DNA of 64,000 bases from the NCBI GenBank assembly GCA_039881045.1, contig JAYWVB010000023.1:1-64000 (forward strand), read 5' to 3'. This stretch comes from Chaetomium olivaceum (taxonomy: Eukaryota; Ascomycota; Sordariomycetes; Sordariales; Chaetomiaceae). The translations under genes and the position numbers were made by a program. Below the pieces are notes generated by a model. The model did not search any database. It was not told the DNA's origin and worked only from the letters and a program-made list of their open reading frames with translations. This document shows, one piece after another, positions 33,731-43,564 of the stretch (position 1 is its first letter; the number at the start of each line of letters is the position of its first letter).

Positions 33731-34429
33731 AATGAATCAAAAGGTCAACTCGGATTTACTACTCGGGAGTGGGCTATAGTCCGCCGCATTCTGAGGGGAG
33801 TCAAGGTAATGATCCAAATGTGTTTGGCAGAGGACAAGAGTTATGGCGAAATTACAAAATCTTGTACATCATGAATCAAACCTACGAAGAGTGGAAACAA
33901 AATAGAATTGGCTGTTCAAGATCTTGTTTAACTATTTTTACCAGTCGTGGGGGTACGCCGAAGAAGCTGAGGCCGAAAAAGGGGTGAGGCTCTCGGTCCA
34001 TGCAGCGACGACCCGTGTATGTTTCGACGGGGAGACATACGAACAGAACAGTGAATCCTTCTTGCTGCAACTACAATGTGCAAAGACGTCATCTGTGTAA
34101 TTGTCATTGAAGTTTCCGATACTCCCGACATCCTCCGCTAATAAACCGCCCAGGGTCCAAAGATGAACTATGGGTAGGATATAGTGTGTCAGTGAGAACT
34201 CTTAAGACGGTTTGTGATAACTATTAGCATTTGCTCTTGTTAATGTTTTTCTGCTGCCTTCTGCTTGAAGTTAGGTGACCGGAAGCACGGAAGCTGATTC
34301 TGTCTCCCCGCAGTCAAGTAACAGCAGTACCAGGTTATTCACCACAGGGCTGATCGTGCCACGATGTTCATTCCGTGGCCACTCATAGGGTTGTAGCCTG
34401 AAGTGTACAAGAGAGCAAAGAGAAAGGCA
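33731..34429. other. Intergenic, A/T-richer, next to a LINE tail
   Basis: No gene recognised. Sequence is AT-richer than the preceding region and ends at the duplicated 3' tail of a LINE fragment. Confidence 0.3.
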
Positions 34430-34606
34430 GTTGTGATACACACACACACACACACACACACACAATTTATTCCGCCCGGCGGGCCTAACCCGAAAGGGCA
34501 ACTATCATGCAATCTACTAATACATATCCTAAAATAGTTGTGATACACACACACACACACACACAATTTATTCCGCCCGGCGGGCTTAACCCGAAAGGGC
34601 AACTAT
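34430..34606 (-). repeat. Two tandem copies of a LINE 3' tail with (TG)n microsatellites
   Basis: Copies at 34430-34506 and 34537-34606 share, on the minus strand, TTGCCCTTTCGGGTTA plus GCCCGCCGGGCGGAATAAATTG, then a (TG)n run, then TATCACAAC. The (CA)n runs on the plus strand are about 26 bp and 22 bp. The GCCCGCCGGGC part is a perfect hairpin stem, and AATAAA follows. A hairpin, an A/T-rich signal and a short-repeat tail at the end of an element are typical of LINE 3' ends. Confidence 0.7.
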
Positions 34607-34860
34607 ACAATCTGACTATATACATTTCCCAAGATATGACCTGATCTCGTCAAAGCCCATACAGAGTACATTCTAGTTCATGCCGTTTCTTGTACCATTT
34701 CTCTTCGGATTCTCGTGGGTTAGTAGGGTTGTTAGTAGGCTGGCTTGAAGGTGATTCTCCAAGTGTTCAACGTCCTATCTTCGGCGGCTGAAGCGGCGCC
34801 TGCTGTCCGTGGCACGAGGTGAGGAGTGTGGGCTCGGTCGGGTGTAGTGTGTTGGATGTC

Positions 34861-36153
34861 TTAGTTGGCCTGCGGTTGGGTTGTGTCAGGCCGGAGAGAT
34901 GGGTAAAGCCTCTGGCAGTTTCGACTGAACGATTCGTGGGGGCCACCGCAGAGGACGCACTTGGCAACCATTTCACAGCAGTTGCCGTGGTGGTGGCCCT
35001 CCTTGGCGCACTTGGCGCACACTTGAGAGTTCCTGCACTGGAAAGCTTTGTGGCCGATTTGCTGGCAGTTGTAGCATTGTTCCGGTCGCATCCGACGTTC
35101 GAAGATTCCCGTGTATCCTGACTCTCCTCCGGCGTAGAAGAAGCTCTCGCTGAGCAGCCTCCTAGCGTCGCCGAGTTTTGTGACGTATACTACCATGGAT
35201 CCATATGCTTTTGCGGCGTCCCTTCGGCTCAACCAGGCCAGCTTGGCAATCTGCACGTCGTTTTCCTGGCCCAGGGCTTCTGCGGCTCCGGGAAGGATCT
35301 TTCCTTCGTGGTCAATGACAACCGTACGGTTGACGTTGTCGACTTTGACCGGGTACAGCTGGTCTCGAAGGACTCTTGCACCCGGCGTCTTCTTTGCTTC
35401 AACGATATTCTTGATTTTCTTTACCTCCTCTTCGTTCCTGCCAATGATCCTAAGGCGGTTGGTGCTTCCTCTATCTCTGGTAACGGCAACACACCGCCAG
35501 CTAGGCTGGTCGCCAGGCGTTCGCATTTCATTCTCAATGAGCTTTCGAAGTGCTACTGGTGTAGTCTCTCCGATGTGTTCCTCTGGAACCCTAGACGTAT
35601 CCACCGTGCAGAACGCAGGTTCCGGCGTCGTCACCCGACCCGTGGGGAGGCCGGGGTGTGAATGCTAACTGGAGGGGTCAGTCTGGCGACGTCCGCATAT
35701 GCTGGTCGACCCGATGTGGTTTCCTTGAACTCTCATCATGGCGTGTAGCTGCAGTCTGGTGTGCTCAAGCTCGCTACGAGCTTGAGTGAGCTCCTCTCGC
35801 GCTTGCGACAACTCTTGAGTCAACTGGGCCGTTATTTTAGCGACCTCCTCTGCCATGTAGTCCTTCAACTTTCTGAACTGCATGAGAACTTCTGCGTTGA
35901 TGTTATCCAACTTGTTGTTGAATTCATGATCCACGGCTTGCTCCGGGCCTCGGGTCTCTTCGCTCGCCTCGTCGACTGCTGCAACCTGGATGGTGCAATT
36001 CTTGTGATTCCTCGGCATTTTCTCATTGTCGTTTTCTTCCTCACAATCCATATCTTCTTTTTGTAGAATTGACTCTATCGCCCTAGTCGTTTTCATCCTC
36101 TTGCGCAGCGGGCGGCGACGCCCCGCTCCTGGAGTTACGGAACTGCCTCGCAT
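34861..36153 (-). pseudogene. LINE ORF1 (gag-like, zinc knuckles) with one in-frame TAG
   Basis: The frame runs from ATG 36153 to the stop at 34861 (431 codons including the final stop) and is interrupted only by a TAG at 35665-35667. The N-terminal half is charged with a coiled-coil segment (LTQELSQAREELTQARSELE). The C-terminal half has an RNA-binding-like region and three Cys/His knuckles: CYNCQQIGHKAFQC, CAKCAKEGHHHGNC and CVLCGGPHESFSRNC. This spacing (C-x2-C-x4-H-x4-C) is standard for ORF1 proteins of Tad/I-type LINEs. The stop could be a C-to-T change (CAG to TAG), the direction expected from RIP, but one site proves nothing. ORF1 binds element RNA in related LINEs. Confidence 0.8.
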
Positions 36154-36228
36154 GACGTCGACGATGAAGCGCCGCGTGCCGCACCAGGCATCTGAAAAAG
36201 ACAAAATCCTCCCCTTTGAACAAATCAA

Positions 36229-37583
36229 AGACCAGAAGCTGTCGTTCTTCCTTCAGATACAGTAAAAGGCAACTTTCGTGTAGTTAGATTGTCCTCAGTT
36301 GTGATACAGTTATGAGCAAAAGTAAGTTCCTCTCTAAACAATAATCTACTTTGTTATAGGCGCTGTTGGGACTTCAAGGTACAAGTGAGTCATAATGGCA
36401 CGTGCAGATTGCTTACTGATGCTGGCGTACTCTAGGTACTCCTTGGTACATAGCAGGTCAGAGGGGTTCGGACCCACAAAAAGCCAGTGCGATGTGTTTG
36501 AACAGTACTTGATCTGAGTCTCGCCGGTACTTCTTGTGATATTCACGTGACTTAGACTGTAGAAATCCATGGAAGGTGATCGAAGGTGTTAGAATGCAAG
36601 GTGGGGCTCTTTGTGAGCCGTTGGGTTGGACAGTGAACCGACGAGAAGCAGCCAGGCGATTTCTTGTGGTGTGGCAGCTTGGCATCAGGCCCAAGTTTGC
36701 ACCGAGGAACAGAAGCAGCATTATGACGCAGCTTGGGAGCTGACTCTGGCGCAATGCTACGATCTCAACATGCTTACGATCAATAAGCCGAAGATGTTCA
36801 ATTTCTTCACTAAGAAGGGAATACCAGCTGGGGTTGCATGGCGCTTTGTTTGTGATGTGGAGGCATTCTTGGACGATCACGAAAGAGCACGGAGCGCATG
36901 ATCGAACATTCAGAAAGGCTACAATATATATAAATCCCTTCTGCTGTGTTCCAAAAATGAAAACGACATCGATTTTGTGACGATTCCCAAGTGCCTTCTC
37001 CCATCTTCCTGACAGTTCTGCACACTGAGTGATATCGGGCTTCTCACCATATTCCCGACCGGCAAGTACTCGAGGGTACTCCGAAGTACGACCTGCATCC
37101 AATAATGGCTGAAAGCTTGGCCTAAATTTCGCAGTGCTGACATGGTCTGCCGTACCTTTAGGTAACAACAGGTAAGTAGTGCAGTATGCACGTGATGAGC
37201 AGTTGACCATCAGACGGCGTGCTCGCGAACTGTGGGTACAAAACTACCCCACTCGCAATCCTCTGGGTTTGACTCTTCAAAACCTTCCGCACAACGGTCT
37301 TCACTGCGCTGCCGGCTGCTCAGATGCCTTTTGCACTACATAGCATCTACCATGTGTCTGCGAGTTGGGTTTGCCATATCCGCGCCGAGGAAAACGCCAA
37401 TCAAAGATGTTGCGCAGTCGCCTGCGAACGCCATTGGCTGCTGCTCGCCGCCATGTGGCGGGGTGAACGACATCAGCTAGCTTTCGTGCGATCCTGCGAT
37501 TGCGGCCCAAAGGTCGACTCCATGCCATCACCGCCTCATCGACAACGTAGCCGTAATCAAGGCTTTCCTTCCCAAAACCTACG
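36229..37583. other. Region between LINE remnant and NLR gene; possible small DNA-binding fragment
   Basis: A plus-strand frame at 36626-36901 (91 codons) contains NMLTINKPKMFNFFTKKGIP and looks helical, perhaps a helix-turn-helix piece of a transposase, but I cannot identify it. The overlapping 250-codon minus frame (36458-37210) is Cys/Ser/Leu-rich and probably the shadow of it. 37232-37583 is presumably the NLR promoter. Confidence 0.3.
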
Positions 37584-40500
37584 ATGTCTCGAGTAGTACG
37601 TCCGTTTCTTCGGAAGGTTTTTCACCGATCCGACCGACCCGACAATGCCAACGATCGGGAAGGCTCTCGGGACAGAGAGCAGGGCGTTGCCGTTGTGATG
37701 TCTTGTGCGTCTTCCTACGGCAAGGCCTCGACGGAAGTGTCTGCTGCAAGCATCGATATCTCTCACCCCACGAAAATCGCCGCCGCCACCGCTACGTTCG
37801 CCTCGCAACTCCCAGCCGCGCCGGCGACCGATTCCACCGAGACCGAGACGTCCACCGAAGCGGGTGGTGTCACCGCCAGCTTACCCGTGCGACTCTGGGA
37901 CCGTGCCTACAATGACCTCAAACGAGAAGAGACGGACTTGGTGGACGTGTACGAGAAGATACTATCCCGGCAGCTTCAGGATGGCCTCGGCTCAGTGGTG
38001 CCCGAGTCCCAGCCGAATACGATCGCCCAAAACAACTCGGACGCGAGGCGCCACCAGATGACCCAGCTCATCCATGCCGGTCTAGACAAGACTGCGAGGG
38101 AGGCTATGGTGAAAGAGGGCCTTGGCGTGGCCGTGGATGTCGTTCTGTCAGCCAGAAACGTCATAAGTTTGGCGATTCAGGCCGTGCCCCAAGCCGCGCT
38201 CGCCTGGACTGGCGTTTGTCTCACTCTAGAGGTGCGTTTATTTGGAGGGCGATGTTCCGCATGCTAAGTTCTGCAGTTGCTTGCCAACCCCGTAAAGGCA
38301 ACCGAAGCCAACCGCAAAGGGATCTACTACGTTGTCAGGAGGATGGACTGGTACTGGAGCCTGTCGGGCAACCTTCTCAAGGATCTCCCTGACCATGCCG
38401 ACGAGCTCTCGAGAGTGAAACACGAACTGGAAAACCAAATCGTCGACCTCTACAAAGTCTGCTCTCCTACCAAGTCAAGAGTGTCTGTTCTTATTACCGC
38501 AACCGCGGTCTGGTCCTCCTCCGGGATGTGATCAAGCTTGACAACTGGGACGCAGACTTGGGGGGTATCCGAGACGCCGAGAAGTGCTTCCGAGATGACA
38601 CCCAGATATACAATGCTCAGCAAGTCACGTCTCATCTCGAGCAGCTCGTTAGCCATGCAAGGAACCAGGAGATGCAGCAAATGTCGGAGAAGGACCAGCA
38701 ATGCCTGAAACACCTGCGACTCACCGATCCTCGCGATGATAAAACCCGTATCGAGCGGACTAAAGGCGGCCTTCTGCAAGACTCGTATCGCTGGGTCCTC
38801 GACAACCCCGACTTCCAGCGATGGCGTAACCACCCAGAAAGCCGACTCCTCTGGGTCAAGGGCGACCCCGGCAAGGGGAAGACCATGTTGCTGTGCGGCA
38901 TCGTCAACGAGCTGGACCGAGACTGTAGTACCGACGTATGCTATCGCAATGTGGCCTACTTCTTCTGCCAGGCTACCGACTCCCGCATCAACAATGCAAC
39001 CGCGGTGCTCCGTGGCTTGATCTACCTGCTTCTCGACCAGCAGTCGTCTCTCCTCTCCCACGTGCGGAGCGAGTACGACCGGGCAGGCGAAACTCTCTTT
39101 CAAGATGCAAATACATGGGATGCCCTGTCAAGAATCCTTGCCAACATCCTGCGAGACCGAAGCCTACGAACGACCTACTTCCTCATTGATGCACTTGACG
39201 AGTGCGTGACAGACCTGCCACAGCTTCTCGACTTGATCGCCCAGAAATCATCTGGATCTCCCCAATCAAGTGGATTGTCTCGAGTCGCAATTGGCCAGAA
39301 ATCGAGGAGCGGTTGGAAACAGCCACAGAGAAAGCGAGGCTGAGCCTCGAGCTGAACGCCAATCTGTCACCACCGCCGTCAACGCATACATCCGCCATAA
39401 AGTCCTTTACCTGTCGCAGTTGAAACAGTACGACAGCAAGACAGAGACTGCTGTACGAGACTATCTTTCCTCCAACGCGAGCGGGACCTTTCTCTGGGTG
39501 GCCTTGGTCTGCCAAGCACTTGCGGACCCGAACGTTCGGAGACGGCACAGCCTTGCGAAGTTGCACACGTTTCCGCCTGGGCTTGACTTTTTATACGCGC
39601 GGATGATGGAGCAGATTAGCCATTGCGAGGATGCAGAACTCTGCAAGCAGATTCTTGCGGTCGCCACGATTGTTCGCCGGCCGGTCAGCCTTGACGAACT
39701 CACCTCTCTTGTTGAGTTGCCGGATAACGTTTCCGACGATCCGGGGTCCTTGGAAGAGATCGTCAAGCTCTGCGGCTCGTTCCTGACTCTTCGAGAACAA
39801 ACCGTCTATTTCGTCCACCAATCCGCCAAAGACTTTCTCCTCGGCAAGGCTTCGGACAAAGCCTCCAACAAAGCTTCTCAAGAGGCTTTCGATTGGGTCT
39901 TCCCTTCTGGGACAGAAAATGTGGACTATATCATCTTTTCGAGGTCGCTCGATGCGATGTCGACAACATTACGGCGCGACATGTACGGCTTGGGCTCGCC
40001 GGGATTTCTGATTAGCAACGTCCTAGTGTCGGACCCGGACCCGCTAGGAACGGTGCGGTACTCGTGCGTCTACTGGGTTGGCCACCTGTGCGACTCGATT
40101 TCCGGCACGAGCACACACCGGGATGATTTTCTACAAGATGACAGGGCTGTCCACACGTTCCTCAAGACAAAGTACCTTTACTGGCTCGAAGCTCTCAGTC
40201 TACTCCGAGCCATGCCAGAGGGTGTCATTGCCATAAGGCAGCTCGAGGACCTGCTCGTGAGGATGAGTAATCCCGCTCCAGAAACTCAGACTAACACAAA
40301 GATATAGGGACGCAGTGACAGGCGGCAGTTGGCAAACCTTGTTCGGGATGCGCACCGGTTTGCTCTATCTTACAGATGGATAATAGAGCAAGCTCCGCTT
40401 CAAGCATACGCATCAGCCCTTGTATTCGCCCCAGCCGGCAGCTTGATAAAGGAGTGTTTCAAGGCAGAAGAACCAGATTGGATTAAAACGAAGCCGGTCG

Positions 40501-41093
40501 TGGAAGCAGATTGGAATGCATGCCTGCAGACGTTGGAAGGCCACGGCAACTGGGTTTGCTCGGTCGCGTTCTCGCCTGACGGCCAGCGGCTCGCGTCCGG
40601 TTCGCACGACAACACCATCAAGATCTGGGACGCTGCGTCGGGGCGCTGCGTACAGACGTTGGAAGGCCATGGCGACTGGGTTTACTCGGTCGCGTTCTCG
40701 CCTGACGGCCAGCGGGTCGCGTCCGGTTCGGACGACAACACCGTCAAGATCTGGGACGCCGCGTCGGGGCGCTGCGTGAAGAGGATCGATGTCGGTTCCC
40801 TGATACGCCGCATATCATTTGACCAAACCGGCCACCACTACTTACTTACCGACATTGGTCGCATTCCGATGGCAACAACAGCGATCACTAAAATTTCAAT
40901 TAAGCCGGACAACCTCGTGAGACATGGTTATGGCCTGGGACTGGATTCGTCCTGGATTACTTGCAATGGCCAACACGTGCTCTGGCTGCCATCGGAAGCA
41001 CGACCGGTGTGCTTCGCTCTCCAAGGGCAGATGATATCCATCGGATGTGCATCGGGACGGGTTCTTTTTATCGGCTTCTCACGAGATGCGTGA
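37584..41093 (+). CDS. NWD-type STAND/NLR protein (NACHT_N-NACHT-WD40), three apparent 1-nt frameshifts
   Basis: Fungal NOD-like receptor of the HET-E/HET-D/NWD group, cytosolic signal-transducing ATPases linked to allorecognition and programmed cell death. Exons are 37584-38231, 38277-40256 and 40308-41093; introns are 38232-38276 and 40257-40307 (ideal GACTAAC branch and ATAG acceptor). About 110 variable residues precede the NACHT_N/NWD domain (RLWDRAYNDLKREETDLVDV to SVCSYYRNRGLVLLRDVIKL). NACHT follows with Walker A KGDPGKGKTML near residue 411 and Walker B YFLIDALDE near 518, then SPIKWIVSSRNWPEIEERLE, a winged-helix/arm region and just two WD40 units. The frame slips at 38457/38458, at C4 39260-39263 and at CC 39359-39360; each needs one added base, giving 1138 residues in one frame. 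Either assembly errors or a decaying allele. The region is flanked by transposon relics. Confidence 0.85.
40527..40778 (+). repeat. Two near-identical 126-bp WD40 repeats
   Basis: Units 40527-40652 and 40653-40778, period exactly 126 bp (42 residues), differ at only about ten positions. Each encodes TLEGHG-[N/D]-WV followed by SVAFSPDGQR, SGS-[H/D]-DNT and IKIWD- or VKIWDAASGRC. Such high identity between neighbouring WD repeats is known for the NWD family (het-d, het-e, het-r), where repeats are exchanged and change in number. A complete propeller needs about seven blades, so this allele is short. Confidence 0.9.
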
Positions 41094-41218
41094 TTTGTTC
41101 TAAGTCTCTCTTCACCTTCCTTCTATTTAACTTTTACTAGCGTGCCACTAGAAGGGTCTGGGAGGCTAGGTAGATTTATCGGGTCCTCGTAATGTTCTGG
41201 TACATTCCATCGGTGGAT

Positions 41219-41551
41219 TCATTCTGTAAATCGTGATACGGTGATGCTGGCATCTTTCTTGCGGAGGAAATTTACCATGTCTTGTTGACTCATGCAAGGA
41301 TTCTGCTCTAGTTGACTCTGTAGTGCCAGCCACATATGTTCAGCTACTTCCCTGGGGCGCCCGGCCTTTCGGTTGCCGTCAATTCTGCCGTTTTTGAGGA
41401 TCTTCGCTCGCGCGGTCCGAAAGGCTCGGGTGGTACACGGAATAATCGTATTCGCTATCTCCTTGTCGGTCATCACTTCAACGCCCTGCAACTTGCTGAT
41501 TATGACATTTTCGAGCTCGGTTCGTTGGACCTTCGATAACTTGGGAGCCAT
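41219..41551 (-). mobile_element. Tc1/mariner transposase fragment (N-terminal HTH region)
   Basis: A minus-strand frame of 110 codons starting MAPKLSKVQRTELENVIISK, with RKAGRPREVAEHMWLALQSQ and LRKKDASITVSRFTE before the stop. This is the N-terminal paired helix-turn-helix region (first HTH, GRPR linker, start of the second HTH) of fungal Tc1-like transposases. The DDE catalytic domain, which should follow, is absent. The remaining sequence toward the NLR gene (41218-41100) does not resemble transposase. So this is a 3'-truncated relic, lying tail to tail with the NLR. No terminal inverted repeats were found by eye. Confidence 0.7.
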
Positions 41552-42139
41552 TTGAGCAGGTTGGAAAGTGGAAGTTCAATGAGTCAAGGATGGATGGCGT
41601 TGTGTTGCACTTGCCGCGGATAGCGGTAGAACTATATTCCAGCATGACACTTTGTACTCGGATAGTGCAAATGAGTATACTGTCTGGATTTCAGTAAATA
41701 ACACTGTGTGGGTCCTTCTCACAGTTTGGAAGAGTGCATCATAGAGGAAGTTACTTATGCTCATAACTGTATTAAGAATGATCTTATCGGACACTTAGCG
41801 CATACATACGTGGCTACATAGATGTCTTTACATGAGGGTCAAAACACCTCTGGGGAAAGACCACCGAAAAGCAATTCGGCTGTGGACAACCAGATAATGA
41901 CTAAGTGTCTGTAACATCTTGCTGCCTTTGCTGGTTCACACACAGCCTTTTATTACTTGTCTAAAGCGAATGAGATTGATATAAAGAAATTGTTTACAAA
42001 GTGATACAAAGAGGCCTTACGAACTAAAGACTGGCCTGTCGTGGTTTGGCTTATAAGTCGCCAGTATTGCTCGACAAGCTCTCTCTCACTCTACTTCTAC
42101 TCCAAACTCTATCTTTCTTGGTGAGCAAGAAAAGCAATC
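41552..42139. other. Intergenic, 590 bp
   Basis: A/T-richer spacer between the transposase fragment and the small repeat-protein gene. No gene seen. The last 70 bp are CT-rich leader-like sequence (CTCTCTCTCACTCTACTTCTAC). Confidence 0.3.
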
Positions 42140-42727
42140 ATGGGATCAAACTGGAGCTCTGTCGCCCCAGCCATAATGCTGGCGGTCTCAATCATACAGC
42201 TGTTGATTACCGCCACCAAGAAATTCTACCCATCAGGCATCTCTTTCCTACGTCTTGGTGACGAACCTAAGTCAGAAGCCGATATGACCGCAATCCGGAA
42301 CAGTCTCTCCCGTACGTAGACAAGAACCCGAAAACAATATTTGAAGGCCCAAAGGCGTTGAGAGCAAGCGCCTGAAGTATGTGGCTGTGTTTGCTAACTA
42401 AATTACAGCGAGAAACGGGGTGGAGACCCTTGAAGACATACAGGCTACACTTGCGGCCAACTCGCAGCGATGCAGCAGACGAACCACCTGCTCCGGGGCG
42501 TCCGGGAAGCCATACAGGGGCCTCAGCAGACCATACTTGCCAACCAACTCGCAGCGACGAACCGGACGAACCACCTGCTCCGGGGCGTCCGGCAAGCTAT
42601 ACGGGGGCCTCAGCAGACCGCACTTGCCAACCAACTCACAGCGACGAACCAGACGAACCAGCTGCTCCGACACTCCATTCAAACCTTGCGGGGCGTACGG
42701 GCCCGCCTTGGCCGCAGGCCCGTCTAA
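42140..42727 (+). CDS. Small membrane-anchored protein with three 29-residue repeats, unknown family
   Basis: Exon 1 is 42140-42311; the intron 42312-42408 has a good donor (GTACGT), branch (GCTAAC) and acceptor (TTACAG); exon 2 is 42409-42727. Exon 1 encodes MGSNWSSVAPAIMLAVSIIQ then LLITATKKFYPSG: an N-terminal transmembrane or amphipathic helix. Exon 2 begins NGVETLEDIQATLAAN and continues into repeats built on TNHLLRGVR-[E/Q]-AI-x-GPQQT-x-LANQL, a helical, probably coiled-coil unit. The frame of the first repeat is offset by one base relative to the other two; comparing units (86 versus 87 bp) shows one base missing near 42458. With that base the protein is 163 residues. It ends LRGVRARLGRRPV. 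I do not recognise the family. It is 1.05 kb downstream of the NLR on the same strand. Confidence 0.5.
42450..42709 (+). repeat. 87-bp coding minisatellite, three units
   Basis: Units start at the CTTGC motif at 42450, 42536 and 42623 (spacing 86 and 87 bp). Units 1 and 2 are nearly identical through GACGAACCACCTGCTCCGGG and GGGCCTCAGCAGACC; the third diverges in its second half. 87 bp equals 29 codons. Confidence 0.8.
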
Positions 42728-43564
42728 CAGACCACCTCTCGCAACCCCTTTGAGTAACACCAAGGCAGCGGCATGGTAAGGGCAAGGGGCACGCGGATCT
42801 CAGCTACAAGTACCCGTCTCCACCACTCGGGCGGGAGGGCAAGAACTCTGGGCCGCCTCCGAGCTACCTAGTAGGGCATGTCGACCGTCGCAGCAAACAC
42901 TGTACGCAGCTTTGGACCACATCCACGCACACCCTGCCCACCCTGCCCAAGATTTCAGGGCACTTCACTTTGGCCTTGTCCCATCGGCACCAGCACCAGC
43001 ACCAGCACGCCATCGTCGGACGGTCACAACCTTCCGCCGCGGCAAACCCCCCCCCCCCCCCAATCCACATTCACACACACCCACCGCGGGCATTCCCGAA
43101 CCTTGTTCATGGACTTGTACATACATACAACATCACACGGCCTTCCCACTCGCCGCAACCAACATCTCGTCTGTCCCGCCCAGCAACAGCACCCGCATTT
43201 TCTTGGCCGCGACCTCCCGACTCGGAACGCCCCGACGGGGGTGGAGGGAGGGTTGGGTGGTTGTCGGTGGGGGTTCCTGGGTTGGCGAGCGTTCCCCTTT
43301 TCTTGTGGTTTTTCTGGTTGGGTGGGAGGGTCAGCATGGATGGAGCGTTTTTGTTTCCTTGCATCATTTCTGGAGTTTTGCTGTTATTCTTTTTTCCCTT
43401 TTTGTTTGGCATAGTCAAAGGAGATGGGGGCGCATGAGGTCTTTGCATGCATCAGATCCGGTTTTGTTTGGGGGCGCTGTGAACCACATGACAAAGATAT
43501 GCATGTACCTACATACATACAAACCACCACTCCTTAACTCACCCCCCCTTAACACAACTAACCC
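42728..43564. other. Intergenic with a long poly-C run
   Basis: No convincing gene; open frames here are Pro/His/Thr-rich and overlap in several frames. A run of about 14 C occurs at 43047-43061. The 3' end near 43500-43560 is the 3' flank of the Mid2-like gene, with a CATACATACATACAAAC repeat. Confidence 0.4.

Larger units (their letters stand above)
34430..36228 (-). mobile_element. Tad-like LINE (non-LTR retrotransposon) remnant, ORF1 only
   Basis: ORF1 lies upstream and a (TG)n-tailed 3' end downstream on the same strand, but the roughly 250-300 bp between them contain no endonuclease or reverse transcriptase, so ORF2 has been lost by internal deletion, or the copy is a non-autonomous derivative. 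The 5' limit is unclear; 36228 is the first position of the open frame. No target-site duplication could be identified by eye. It lies 1.4 kb upstream of the NLR gene. Confidence 0.65.

Noticed and set aside
36458..37210. 250-codon minus-strand frame near the LINE remnant
   Set aside because: Overlaps a more protein-like plus-strand fragment and contains no motif.
40257..40307. In-frame stop codon TAG ending the NLR before its WD repeats
   Set aside because: The segment is a 51-nt intron with donor GTGAGG, branch GACTAAC and acceptor ATAG; removing it joins LEDLL to GRSDRRQLANLVRD in frame.
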